Assembly (NCBI GenBank): GCA_016508695.1
Contig: VNKQ01000009.1
Location: 1,612,001 to 1,676,000, forward strand
Direction: 5' to 3'
Source: Hyphodiscus hymeniophilus
Taxonomy: Eukaryota; Ascomycota; Leotiomycetes; Helotiales; Hyphodiscaceae
DNA: 64,000 nt
Of this stretch, positions 1 through 12,269 are shown piece by piece. Made by a program: the position numbers and the translations under genes. Under the pieces are notes generated by a model. That model saw only the letters and a program-made list of their open reading frames with translations. It searched no databases and was not told where the DNA came from. Numbering within the stretch: the first letter of the stretch is position 1; each line of letters begins with the position of its first letter.

Positions 1-1003
1 CTTTCACTCAATCTATATCAAAGACCTCCATAAAGTCCGTTAAAAAAAGGCAGAAAACACCGGAAATAAAACTCCTGTATGGCGGCTATAATAAAAGAAA
101 CGATTGATCGACACCCTCGCTCTCACAAGAGAGACGGCTTGATATAAGGCGCGCCAAGAGATTGGATACGGTAGAAGGAGGCAATCTCTAGCGATTGGGT
201 GAGCTGTTCGCAAAGGCCACCGGGCCCTGCTCCGCGAAGCAGCATAATATTGGTTTTTATATTGTCTCTCAGCGACTCCCCTTTTTGGGTCACGCTCGGT
301 TCGAAGAATTCAGAAGATGGCTTGGCTTGGAAAGAGGCGTGTCTTGTTCTGTTATGTTCACTTGGGAACCCGAGTTCGGTTTTGGAGGAACCGGGGTACA
401 AGTACCTGCGTAGGGTAACACATAATTTCGTGGCCAATCATCGCACAAGGCTCGCTCCCCCCTTTTCTCTCCTCGCTCTTTGACCTTTTGCTGTTATTGT
501 TTCTTCTTGCATCGACTTCGTAGAATCGTTGATCACGATCTATCACCAGACTAGGTTCATCTCAAAAGTCAATAAATTTAACGTCATTGTATAATCTGTG
601 TTTATCTTGATGTATTACAAGGTACTGCTTCTTACCCATCCCACCTCTCGGCTCTTCTCTAGCCTACCTCTAGCCACGGCATCGTTTCAACCCAGTAACT
701 ACGAGGCTTATGCTCAAAACTCGACACTCCGACCGCAGCCTTGCTTTAGCCTCAAATAGCCCTGTCCAAGATGCTCTGTCGGGAAACTCAATTACATGGA
801 TGCTAATCATGAAGTCCTGGTCGCCGGATGATCCGAGAGTGCCCACCGTCCACAATCCCCAAGCCCGGTAGAACAACTTGTCACGCAAGAACACGAATCA
901 ACCGCCTGCCCATGTTGTTGACCTTGAGGTCTGCAGTTTGGTTCTATACCCAAAGTCTTCTTGCCCATCTACGACCTTTTGATGCGAGATTTCGAAGAGG
1001 CAA
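1..1003. other. Left flank, no gene recognised
   Basis: This normal-GC sequence lies left of the first transposon. Open frames of 60-105 codons occur on both strands, but none shows a domain, a signal peptide or a convincing exon structure that I recognise. A minus-strand frame at about 670-894 reads like plausible protein, but it has no identifiable family and is probably chance or a fragment. The stretch ends at the TATA (1004-1007) that flanks the transposon. Confidence 0.5.
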
Positions 1004-1007
1004 TATA

Positions 1008-1075
1008 GTAGTATTCGGGTTAAATTTATTTTCGCGATTTTTCCCGTGTGCCCGCACTACTAAAAATTTAAGCCC
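1008..1075 (+). repeat. Left terminal inverted repeat of DNA transposon
   Basis: These 68 bp begin GTAGTATTCGGG and match the reverse complement of 11390-11457 at all but three positions. The first 52 bases are identical. The three differences are C-to-T/G-to-A changes on the inner side of the left copy, consistent with RIP. Confidence 0.9.
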
Positions 1076-1979
1076 AAATTCTACCTACTCGAACCTACCC
1101 TAGGGAATTACTTAATAACTATAACTCTAATTATAGATTTAATAATTATAAATTGAAAATATAATATACTTATTTAATTTGCGAAAAGGATACGCTTTAA
1201 TTCGAGTATTAAGTCTCTTAAAAAAAGGAGGCAATCTCGATATAGTAACGCGCTAGATTTACTTACAAAACTTATATTTAAACGTATTAGAAAACTTACT
1301 AAAAAGAAAGCTAATTCGACTAAGAATAAGACTAAAGAATAAGTTAATATTATGCCTAAGCCTTTTTCGAATATAGCTTCTTTTATTAATATAAACTTTA
1401 CTATTAATATAAACGTTAAGGTTATTAAACCCCCTCTTTTTAAGGTTTATAAAATCGAATTCTAAGTTAATATATTATAACTTATTATAAATTAGTAAGT
1501 TTTATATAATATATAATATTAATAATATATTCGAAAAGCCTAGCTTTTTAGATATTAATATGGAATATAACAAATTAATAGATATATATAAGATATAGTA
1601 CTTAAGGGGGATACCCTTTTATTTTGGAAGATAAAAGGTAATATATAATACTTAAAGGTAGCTAAACGACGAATTAATATATAATTAAAAGGAATAAACC
1701 TCTTTTCTCGATATTTTAAAGTTTTGTAGCCTTAGAAAAGTAAATCGAGTATATATACGCTATTAATTCCTTATTACAAGACTTTATAATACTATACCCC
1801 TTATACTTCTAAAAACTACTAATTTAATTATAAAGAAGAGAATAAAGGCTTAGCTAGGCTTAATTTAACGTAGAAAATAATAGTAAAGTTATATTAACCT
1901 TAACCTTATTAGCGTTAATGATTATAATAGTTTAATAGGCTTATCCTCTCCTCTATTTACCCTCTCTTCTTACTACTTC
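1076..1979. other. Transposon interior left of the Gypsy insertion, unclassified
   Basis: This AT-rich RIP-affected sequence belongs to the outer DNA transposon. A plus-strand frame at about 1200-1460 is unusually lysine/arginine-rich and has few stops for this context. A second plus-strand frame around 1600-1800 also reads like eroded protein. Neither was matched to a family. They may be remnants of an accessory ORF or of a further nested element. Confidence 0.4.
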
Positions 1980-1984
1980 CCTAG

Positions 1985-2341
1985 TGTTACAACCGTATGA
2001 CAATTCATGGCCTAAGGCTTGGTAGCTAGGCTATAAGAGAACTATAAGTAGAGATCACGGGAGCAAGAGCTATTCTATAGTCACGTAATTAGATTAGTCG
2101 TCTTAAGAAGATTAGAATACTAATCTAACTAATCGTACTAATCCCGGGTTATAAAGGTTTTATATAAGTAATAGTATTTCCTTAGTAAATAAAAGCTTTA
2201 TACTTAACTCAAATATAATATCTTTATATTATACTTAATAACTATAAAAGTTATACTTACCTTAACTATAATAGCTTTTCTAACTACTTAACCTAACTTA
2301 ATTACTTACGAGACTAATATTAAGTAGTAAGGTTTATTATA
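1985..2341 (+). repeat. 5' LTR of Gypsy element
   Basis: This 357-bp direct repeat is paired with 8425-8781. It begins TGTTACAACC and ends GGTTTATTATA, where the right copy has the expected TTACA. The differences between copies that I compared are predominantly C/T and G/A transitions spread over the whole length. Confidence 0.92.
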
Positions 2342-3199
2342 CTTTAAGTACCTAATTATATAATTACTAAAGTATATATTATATTAAAGACTAATAATAT
2401 TTACTAAAGGAGAAGTATCGAATAATATATAAGTAGTTATATTAATACTAGGAAATACGCTAAGAAATATACCCGTATTACTACTAGTATTAGTAAGAAA
2501 ATTATATAAGGATATTAAGATCTTATTACTAGATATATATAATAGAGAACAAAATAAACTTAAAGGATTTATCCTTTAAGTAAAACTTTACTTTACCTTT
2601 AATAAGGATAAGTTTAAGTCCGATATAAAAAGAATCTTATTTATAATCTTAAGACTAAAAAAAAAAGCACTTAACTAAATTAAAGGCTACGCTAAAGACT
2701 ATATAGTTAATACTAACGACTAAAAAGCTATTATTATAGTTATAAAAAAGAATATTTAAAACTTATTTAAGTTATTACTAAGTTTTGTATTAATCTTTCG
2801 GATAATATTTAGAATAATCGATAAAGTATAATAAGCCGAACGAACTATTTAAGTCTTTAAGTAGTAAGGGTTTATAACTAATTATACGTCCGAGTTTTAA
2901 AGATATATAACTCGAACTAAGTAAAATAATAATATACTTAAAGCCTAATATTATTAAGGACTTAAAGATATAATTAAAGACAAGCTAGTTAAGGAAGACA
3001 AACCTAGCTTAATACTTAAAATAATAAAACTAGCTTATTAAATCGATAACTGACTTTATAAAAGAAGCTTAGAAAAGAAAGGCTTTTATAATCTTAAATA
3101 CTAATAATTATAATAAAAGTACGAACGTTAAAGCTATAAGGAACTTATAAAGCTTAATATTATAATAAAGAAAGAACTCTCCCCCAAAAGTAAATAAAA

Positions 3200-6100
3200 A
3201 CATATAAAAGAATATACGTATTTTAATTATAGTAAGATAGGCTATATAATAAGAAATTACTATACTAGAGGAAACGCCCGAGAAAAAGCTTAATAAAAAG
3301 GCGGGTCTTATAGCGGATTTAAAAGTAAGAACCTAAAAAAGGAAATAATTGCTATTATTATCTAAAGAAAAGGATAAAATAATAGGCTTATATAGTTATA
3401 TACTATATTATAACTATTATTTATAGAAATATCTTAGGAAGAGATTATAAAAAGATTTAAACAAATTAATATCGATAATAAAAATAGTAAAATATAAATT
3501 ATAAAAGAATTATCCTCTAAAGAAAATATCGAACCTATTATAAAACACTATTATAAGGCTACTCTTAAGACTATTAATTCTAGTAACTCTTAGTATATAA
3601 CTCTAATAAAGATTATAAAATAATACCTAATTATAAAACTATATATAAAGGTAATATATAAAAAGAAACTATAAGAGTAAAAAGAGATACTTAAGGAACT
3701 TACTTAAGAGGAACTCCTTTAGTATTATATTTTATTAGGAACTAAGACGGTATAAGAACTAGAAATAGAGTTTTAAGAAGAATAAATAAAAAAAGTAAGA
3801 TAATAGACTAAATAAGTAAGAATCGGGAATATAAGCGTATTAGAATATTAAGAAGAAAGACTTAATAGGCTTATATTATATTAGCTAAAGCTTTACTACT
3901 TTAAGGAAGCTATTATTATATAAATAAAAGAAGTTATAACTATCCTAGTACCCTAAGTTATTAAAAGCTAGTAATATCGCAATAAACTATCTGAAAATAT
4001 CGACTATAAATTAGAACTAACTAAAATAATTTAAGTATTAAGCGTTATAAAAGAACAAATATAAAAAGTAATAAAAGATATAAAGGAAAAAGATAACGTT
4101 ATAAGGACTAATTACCCTTAATATAAAAAACTAATATAAAGCGCTTACTATATAAATAGTTATCTCGTTTACTACTGTTTAAAAATAAATTATAAAAGGT
4201 TTTTATAACAAGTAAAACCTATTTATTAACTAGAAATCGTATTAAAGAAATTATAAATAGACTTTTTATTTAAATTATTATTAAGATTAAATAGCGAATC
4301 GTTAAAAAACTAAGAGGCACTAAAAGAAAAAGGCTACCTTTAGAACGCTATAAAGAGCCTAGGAACCTATATAATAGACGGCTATATATAGTAAGAGTAA
4401 GATAGTAGCTCTTACTCTTAATCCGTCTTAATAGATACTCCTTATAAGTAATAATAAACTTAAAAGTAATAAGTAACTTTATTAATATAAAAATAGTTAT
4501 AAATAAATTCGGAATTTTTAAGAAGCGAGACTTATATAATTTAAGTATTATTAATAAAGAGACAATTAAGTCTAATAAGGGAATAGTAACTTATAAAACT
4601 AAACGTCTCTAAATAAAAACTATAAAGGGATATACTAAAGAGATTTAACTTAATCTCGTTACTATAAGAACTTACGTAGTAATTCTTAGTATACCTTAAC
4701 TTTAACTTTATAATTTGCTAATTAACTAAAAATAGAAAAGTATTACTTTAAGTTAATATTCGTATCGATATAATAATAAAATACTCTAAGGAGATAATAA
4801 ATCTCTTAACCGGGAAAAGTTATATACGACTATTTTAAGTATAGAGGACTAAGCCTAGGCCTCTATACTAAAGCAAATACTAGTAGTATATAAGAAATAT
4901 AAGTTTCTATTTCGGGAAGCCCCTCTTAATAAGGCCCTTTTAAAGTATAAGCTATAAGATTACGAAATACTTATTAAGCCAAGAAAGAGTCTTACGTTTA
5001 GACTAATCTATTAGCTATTAGCGAAAGAGTTAATTATATATAAAGAGTATATCGACTTAAATTTAAAAAAGGGATTTATAAGACTATTTATATTATTAGT
5101 AGCAAGTCTATTATTATTTGTACTAAAGAAAAATAAAAAGCTAAGACCCTATATTGACTATTACTAACTTAATAATATTATAGTTAAGGATTAGTATTTA
5201 TTACTCTTATTTAACGAGTTATACGATAAATTAAAAGAAATACAATACTTTACTTACTTAAATATATAAGGGGCTTATAACCTTATATATATTAAGTTAA
5301 GAAAAGAATAGAAGATAGCGTTTAGGACACGATATAAGTTATATAAGTATATAGTTATATTATTTAAATTAACTAATATACTTATATTATACTAATAACT
5401 AATTAATAATACTCTATACAAATATTTAAATATCTTTATTATTATATACTTAAATAATATTCTAATATTCTCTAAAAACAAAGCAAAATATATTAAATAT
5501 ATAAGGAAAGTCCTCGTAAAGCTTATAAAGATATCTCTTATACTAGAGCTAAAGAAGTATAAGTTTTATAAGAAAGAAGTAACTTTTTTAAAATTCTTTA
5601 TTAAATATAATAAGATAAGAATAGACTTAGAAAAAGTAAGAGTTATAATCGAATAAAAAGAACTAAAAACTATTAAGGAAGTTTAGTCCTTTTTAAAGTT
5701 CGCTAACTTTTATTAAAGATTTATTTTAAACTACTTAATAATAGCGAAACTACTTATTAAACTTATATAAAAGAATAAAAAGTAAAAATAGACTAAAGAA
5801 GCTTAATAAGCTTTTGATAAACTTAAGGCGCGATTTGTATCGGCCCTTATCCTTATTATATTTAACTTAAAACGAAAAACAATCTAAAAAACAAATACGT
5901 CCGATTTTATTATTAAAGTAATAATTAGCTAGCCCGATAATAAAAGAAAGCTTAAACTAATTGTATATTATTTACGAAAACTCTTACTAATAAAGTTAAA
6001 CTATAACGTTTATAATAAGGAACTACTTACTATTATTATAATATTTAAATAATAGAGAGTATATCTAAAAGGCTTAAAATACTAGGTTTAAGTATAGACG

Positions 6101-7760
6101 GACTATAAGGATCTTATAACCTTTACTATAATAAAGATCCTTAATAAAAGACAAGTTAAATAATTAGAAATACTCTTAATATATAACTTTACTATCTCGT
6201 ATTAAAAAGGATTAGAAAACGTAAGAATAAACGCGCTAAGCTACTAATAAGAATATAGTAATAAGCTAATAGAAAGGCCCCGCATAATACTTAAAGAAGT
6301 TAATAAAAATATAAAGTATAATTACAAACTCTTAGCTATAATTTCTATTATAAAAGATAAGAATCTAGAAGTACGAATTAAAGTAATATATTAATAAGAC
6401 AAATACGCTATTAGAATCTTTAGGAACCTAACGAAGGACTTCTATACAAATTACTAAGGAATACTATAATATAAAGAATTAGTATATATTCTAATAAGAT
6501 TAAGAAATAAGTTTGTTTATACGCAATACTTATTACTAGCCTATAGACACTAAGGTATTAATAGAACCCTTAAAAGGTTATTACGAGACTATTACTTCTT
6601 AAGGATAAGGAAGGTAATAAAGAAAAAAGTCTTAAAATACAATTTATATAACAAAAGTAAACCAAATTAATATATACCGTATAGGCTATTATAACTGGCC
6701 CTAGTACTTAAAAAGGCATAGAAATTAATAGCTTTCGATTTTATAATTAAACTATTACTATTTAAGAAACTAATAACGAACGTTATTTATAACTTTATTT
6801 GGGTAATTGTCGACTAACTAACTAAGTATAAATACTTTATACTATATAAGGAAGGAAGTAATATAATAGAACTTATATATATATTTATTAAAATAGTTAT
6901 TAGCTAATATAGTCTACTAGACGAGATTACGTTAGATAAGGACAAGTTGTTTACTTCTAAGTTCTAGTTATTACTAATAGTATAACTAAAAGCAAACTAT
7001 AAACTATTTATAGTATTTTACTTATAAATAAATAAACAAACGGAAAGACTAAACTAAACGTTAGAATAATACTTAAGGGGTTATATTAACTATAACTAAG
7101 ACAACTAAGTAAAACTCTTACTAATAGTAGAATTTGTATATAATAATACTAAAAGCAAGCCTATTAGAATATTACTATTCTTTGCGAACTATAAATACTA
7201 ACTAGAAGTATATCGATAACTAAAGAAGGATAAACAAATAGCCTAGTATACCCTTATAATAGCTAACTACTTATAAGGACTTTACAAGTAATTAGCTAGA
7301 GATATCTAGTTTATTAGATTAAGAATAATAACTTATATAAATAAAAAGCGAAATATAAAGCTTATACTTAAAGAGAGGAATAAAGTTTACTTCTTACGAA
7401 AAAACATTAAGATAAAACGACCTAATATAAAACTTGACTTTAAGAAGTTAGAACTATTTAAAGTTCTAAAAAGAATTAGAGTAGTTAATTATCGGCTAAG
7501 ACTACTAGAAAAATCCCGACTATACCCTATATTTTACGTCTCTCTATTAGAATTAGCAAAAAGACTTATAACTATAGTTATAAATATCGAAATTTAACTA
7601 GAAAACAATTTAAATATTTATAAAGTTAAGGAAATAAAAAATATTAGAAAGAAGGGGAATTAGTAAGAATATCTTATTAAGTAAAAAAGATATAATAATA
7701 TAAACAATATATAAGAACTTATAAAAAACTTTAATTATCTGGATTTCTTAAGATAGTTCT
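3200..7760 (+). pseudogene. Gypsy gag-pol remnant with chromodomain
   Basis: Reading the plus strand through many stops gives recognisable domains. A CX2CX4HX4C-type zinc knuckle, with cysteines changed to tyrosine, is near 3209-3256. Reverse transcriptase at about 5040-5480 has a degraded YLDDILIFS active-site region. An RNase H TDASDF-like site is near 5900. The integrase zinc-binding region and core run about 6480-7200. A chromodomain-like EYLVKWKGY segment is near 7660-7700. Nearly all stops are TAA or TAG, which RIP makes from CAA, CAG and TGG. Chromodomains in such elements are known to direct insertion to heterochromatin. That role here is inferred from family. Confidence 0.88.
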
Positions 7761-8424
7761 ATTAAGACTATTCTTAGTCGCAATACTAGAAAAACTTACG
7801 TCTAATTAAAAGGGGTTAGTAAAGTTAAAAGAAGTAAGGGCTAGCGTAAGGTCTAAATCTAATAGAAGATTAAAGGATATAATAAAAAAAGTTATAATAA
7901 GATTAATAATAACCCTCTCTTTTTCTTTTATTATATTTAACTTATTAAGGGACTTAAGACCTCGACGTAATATTTCGGCTACTCTTTTTTAAAATATTTT
8001 CTTTTACTTTTTAAAACAAGTTAGCTTAGTAAATACCTTTAAAAGCTAAGTAAGTAGTCGCTATTACTTAAATAATATAGCGTCTAAATCTAAGGTAAGT
8101 TTGGTCTTAGCGCGCTTAAGACGCTTTTAATTACCTTTAAAGGGACCTTAAACGTTATAAGAAAAGTTATTAGAGCGAATATATTTAGTATATTAGTCTA
8201 AATTAGTAGATACTACGCAATATTTGTAATTACGAAAATAGTAAGAATAAAAAGGTATTATATAACCTTTAGCTTTTATATAAGAATATAAGTTTAAATA
8301 ATACTCGGTTTTGTAGGATTATTAAGGGGGTATAATAAAAAAGGAAAAAGCCTTAAACTTAGAGATAACTATTTTTTATTATTTATTTAACGTATAGGAC
8401 TATACTAGGCTAAGAGGGGGATAA

Positions 8425-8781
8425 TATTATAACCGTATAATAATTTATAGCCTAAGGCTTAGTAGCTAGGCTATAAGAGAATTATAAGTAAAGATTATAA
8501 GAGTAAAAGCTACTTTATAGTCACGTAATTAAATTAGTCGTCTTAAGAAAATTAAAATACTAATTTAACTAATTATATTAATCCCGGGTTACGAAAGTTC
8601 TATATAAGTAATAGTATTTCCTTAGTAGATAAAAGCTTTGTACTTAACTTAAATATAGTATCTTTATACTATACTTAGTAATTATAAAGGTTATACTTAC
8701 TTTAATTACGATAGCTTTCCTAACTACTTAACCTAATCTAATTACCTATAAGACTAATACTAGGTAGCGAGGTTTATTACA
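8425..8781 (+). repeat. 3' LTR of Gypsy element
   Basis: This 357-bp copy of the left LTR starts TATTATAACC (the TG changed to TA) and ends GGTTTATTACA, followed by the target duplication CCTAG at 8782-8786. Confidence 0.92.
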
Positions 8782-8786
8782 CCTAG

Positions 8787-10180
8787 GCCCTCTTACTCTT
8801 ATACAAATAAGATACTAAGTATAAAGAGTCGATTAAACAATTAAGCTAACGTATTAGAATATATAATAAAGTCTTTATAAGAATCCTAAAAGTATAATAA
8901 TAATATATACTTAAATAGGGGAATAGGGAAGGCTTACTTTGTTATAAAAACCTACCCCGTAATCTACTTTATATTATAAGATAAATACTTATACAACTAG
9001 GCTAAAGTATTAATATATTATATTAATAATATAAATAAATTATTTCCTAGTAATTATACGTTTATAAAGATCTCTAAGTATATAAATAAAGTAATAATAA
9101 AGGGAGTAAGTAAAAGAAAAAGAGGGGTTCTAATTACTCTTATAAGTACTATAATTACTCTATTAATTAAAGCCGAATTATAATGCTTACGCGATTAAAT
9201 AAAACAAGAAAAGCTTAAATACGAGATTAAGTTATTTAAATAATATTTAGTATACTTTTTTCTTTATTATTTAATAAGTTTTTAGCCCCTCTTTAGGCCC
9301 TCTTAATTTGGGTATTTAGTATATAATACTACTTAGCCGTAACTTCTCTATCCCTTAATAATATTATAACTATTAACTTAAGAAGTAATTCCTTAGCTTT
9401 CTTTATTTCTTTTTCAATCGATTATTATACTTGAAAAGTAAAATTAAGAGTTATAAAAAGAATAATAAAAGTAGGTTATTAATAAGGTTAGGACCCGCTA
9501 ACTTATAGACATTTAGTATTCTCTCTTATAACTTATTAAAAGTAGAATTAAGTTAAAAGAAGCTAAAGACAATATAAAATTAATTATAATACTTATTAAG
9601 AATAAGGGAATCGCCTTTTTTATTCGAGATATTATCTCTAAGTTTAAGGAATAATATAAAGGCTAAAAAAAAGGGGTTAGAGGTAATATAAACTTTCTCT
9701 TAAGTTTAAATTAGGGAATTTAAGTATAAAATACTTTTCTTAACTAATTAAAGTACTTAGTTTCTCTTTCTTTTATTTATTTTTATTCGATTTCGTAAGT
9801 TAATTAAGTATTTTAAGGGAAATAATATACTTAGAGTTCTTCAATTTTTATACTTAGAGAAGTCTTAATAATTAAATAACTACGCATTTTATTAAACTCA
9901 AATTAAGTACTAAAAGTACTAAATAAATAAAGAATTAATATCTAATAAAAGTTTAATTAAATTATTTAAATTAATTAAATAGTAAGTATAAATTAACTAA
10001 TAGAAATTTCCTCCTTACTAACCTTATATCCTTACTTAATAACTTATTTAAAGTAAAGGATTATACTTAAATATTTCCTCTCTTTTTTTCTTAGTATTTA
10101 TATAGTAAATTATACTTAATTGTCTAGTACGTTAGGGACTCTAATATAATAAAAGTACCCGCGAGTATTTACTTTTGCCT
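8787..10180. other. Transposon interior right of the Gypsy insertion, unclassified
   Basis: This AT-rich, RIP-affected continuation of the outer DNA transposon lies between the Gypsy element and the transposase remnant. A plus-strand frame at about 9050-9240 is basic and charged, loosely like the C-terminal region of pogo/Fot1-type transposases, but the resemblance is weak. No LTR, inverted repeat or gene could be defined. Confidence 0.4.
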
Positions 10181-11270
10181 TTTCCCCTATTTTAACTTGA
10201 TTAATTACTTATATAATATATTTCTAGTAATCCGCGAATCGATAATATTTTATACGATAAGTATATTTAATAAAAGCCTTAAATTTACTAAAGAACTCTT
10301 TAATAAGGTTAAAATTTAAAGAATAAAGAGGTAAGAAGAGTATAATAATCTCTTTTATATAATATATATATTTAACCTTATCGATATAAGTATAATAAAA
10401 CTTAGCGTTATTTATTATTAATACTAAGTACTTTATTAAGAATAAGTTTATAATGTTAAGAAAGTTATTAATAACGAAATAATAAAATATATTAGTAATA
10501 TAAGAGCTATAAAATAATATAAAGTCGATTACCCCCTCGAGAGAATATATAAGTAATACTTAAACCCTCTTCTTCTTAACTAACTACTCTTTTATTATTA
10601 TATATATATTATATTAAGAGTATTTAAATCGACGATTTCTAGTTCGATTATTACTCTTATACTCATTAATATATACTAGCTAGTTTGCTTAGAATATATA
10701 AAGTTAATATTAATAATTAAATTAAACTTCTTTATTCTTTTACTTTAGTTTTATACTTAACTTCTTATGTGTAATATCGATATGTTTTAATAGCTTTGAT
10801 ATAATAAGTTAAGTAACTCGAATAGCGTATATATTATAAAGAAATTTAGTGATTTCGTCTTAATATATAATTAGTATAATACTTATTAAGTAGGCTACTG
10901 ACTTAGCTATTTCTATAATTAAGGTAAGAGAGGGACTAGGTGTATTACAATTAATAGCTTCTCTAAATACTATCTCTTGCTTTATCTTCTTATGTATATT
11001 GCGTATTATAACTATAGTAGTATCGAACGCAATTGTAATTCTATTCTAATTAAGTTTATTTATATTACGCGCAAGGCATGTCCGGATTAAGGCTTTTACT
11101 GCGATAGCTTCTCTAAATACTATCTCTTGCTTTATCTTCTTATATATATTACGTATTATAATTATAGTAATATCGAATATAATTGTAATTCTATTCTAAT
11201 TAGGTTTATTTATATTATACGTAAGGTATGTCCGGATCGAGGCTTTTATTATAATAGTAAGGGAATAATC
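10180..11270 (-). pseudogene. Tc1/mariner-superfamily DDE_3 transposase remnant
   Basis: The reverse strand reads through stops as a DDE_3 endonuclease. A degraded DESG-like segment followed by an RRRFGY-like stretch lies near 10610-10670. A KKRV...YSLEGVIDF segment is near 10510-10570. A DNAKFHHT-like second catalytic site is near 10390-10450. The block LPPYSPDLNPIEEFF, holding the last acidic residue, is near 10290-10350. The order and spacing match fungal and bacterial IS630/Tc1-mariner transposases. The 5' part overlaps a 150-bp tandem duplication in the presumed helix-turn-helix region. The element cannot encode active enzyme. Confidence 0.8.
10954..11253 (-). repeat. 150-bp tandem duplication in transposase 5' region
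   Basis: Two adjacent copies, about 10954-11103 and 11104-11253, share long identical blocks such as AGCTTCTCTAAATACTATC and differ mainly by C/T and G/A transitions. The duplication therefore happened before or during RIP. It lies where the N-terminal DNA-binding part of the transposase would be encoded. Confidence 0.85.
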
Positions 11271-11389
11271 ACGCATTAAACCTATTCCTTTAAGGGTTAG
11301 AAAGTATTAATTAATAAGAGTATTTTGAGCTATATACTAACTTAATTAAGCGTTACGTTATAGAGTTATTACTAGTTTAAGTAAATTTG

Positions 11390-11457
11390 GGGCTCAAATT
11401 TTTGGTGGTGCGGGCACACGGGAAAAATCGCGAAAATAAATTTAACCCGAATACTAC
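11390..11457 (-). repeat. Right terminal inverted repeat of DNA transposon
   Basis: This is the inverted partner of 1008-1075, ending GAATACTAC, followed by TATA (11458-11461). It keeps C/G at the three positions mutated in the left copy. Confidence 0.9.
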
Positions 11458-11461
11458 TATA

Positions 11462-12269
11462 AGAGTATATCCTTGACCGTTACGCCAATCTTGTGACCTT
11501 CATTTTCAACACACAAATGGCCCTACTAATGATGAAAGCTCATAACGCAAACAATGCTGGGGAAGTTTTACTTTACATTAGCTTGAGCTTCTTCCTATGG
11601 CCTGATTTCACAGCACATACTGTACTCGAGTACTACTATATTTCGGCAATCATCATGAACAACACAGCCTTCGTTTCCCTACCTTTTCCCATCAGCAATC
11701 TCGTGTCCAGTCCGCAGGAAGCTTCCCGATACACGAAGTACTTACACATATGAGGTCTTCGCAGCTCTGGAAATGGGCCTGATTATGAGGCCAGGGATCA
11801 CTTTTTTCTCCGCGTCCTTGCAATCTTCGATTATTCGCTACAATTGTCTGTTTTGAAAGCTGGTATAATCTATTAACCCACCAGTCGCTCATCCGAAACT
11901 TTCTTAGCTGGTAAGCAAAGTTGGACATCTTCCCTCTCGAGGGTTGGAAAGACTGCCCCGTACTCGCTGGAGACCCCGAATCAGTCAAAGTTTTCCGAAG
12001 AGGATCCCTGACTCCCCTAATGAGCGTAGAAAGGGAAACACTTCTCACCTGAAGCACAGCGAGAAGATCTGTATAGATTCCATCTTCTTTTATCTTTTTC
12101 CGAACAAGATCTTGCGCCCCGCCTAGTATCGGATTCACAGTTGTGATCTTGCTAACCCATGATACGAAAGAAGAGGTTGCGGTGCCATCAACTCGTGTTG
12201 ATTCGCTGCTTCTACACGTATCTATTGTGTGTCAATTATTGTCAAACATGTGTTACTGTATCAGGGAGT
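11462..12269. other. Intergenic, no gene recognised
   Basis: Base composition returns to normal immediately after the transposon. Short frames on both strands (for example a 148-codon minus frame at 11692-12138) show no domain, and I cannot support any as a gene. Confidence 0.5.

Larger units (their letters stand above)
1985..8781 (+). mobile_element. Ty3/Gypsy LTR retrotransposon (chromovirus type), RIP-inactivated
   Basis: The element is 6,797 bp with two 357-bp LTRs, flanked by the 5-bp target duplication CCTAG (1980-1984 and 8782-8786). A purine tract (AAGAGGGGGA) precedes the right LTR. The LTR ends follow the TG...CA rule once RIP transitions are allowed for. The internal plus strand shows, in order, a Gag zinc knuckle, reverse transcriptase, RNase H, integrase and a C-terminal chromodomain. 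That is the Ty3/Gypsy pol order and the chromovirus signature. It lies wholly inside the Tc1/mariner-like element, so it is the younger insertion. Coding capacity is destroyed by dense stop codons. Confidence 0.92.
1008..11457 (-). mobile_element. RIP-mutated Tc1/mariner-superfamily DNA transposon, invaded by a Gypsy element
   Basis: Both ends carry a 68-bp inverted repeat and are flanked by TATA (1004-1007 and 11458-11461), consistent with TA target duplication. The minus strand near the right end encodes a degraded DDE_3 transposase (about 10180-11270). The element holds a 6.8-kb LTR retrotransposon at 1985-8781. Without it and its target duplication the element is about 3.65 kb, long for a Tc1/mariner unit. 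Besides the transposase there are about 0.9 kb at 1076-1979 and 1.4 kb at 8787-10180 of AT-rich sequence with no identified function. All frames are broken by TAA/TAG codons, as expected after RIP. Assignment to the superfamily rests on the transposase motifs and TA target site. The subfamily is not determined. Confidence 0.8.

Noticed and set aside
670..894. Minus-strand 74-codon frame that looks somewhat protein-like
   Set aside because: There is no start context, exon partner or recognised family. It may be a fragment cut by the transposon but cannot be supported.
828..1103. Plus-strand ORF running into the transposon
   Set aside because: It spans the transposon boundary and TIR, so it is a chance frame.
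11692..12138. 148-codon minus-strand ORF
   Set aside because: No domain, signal peptide or supporting exons. Composition is unremarkable.
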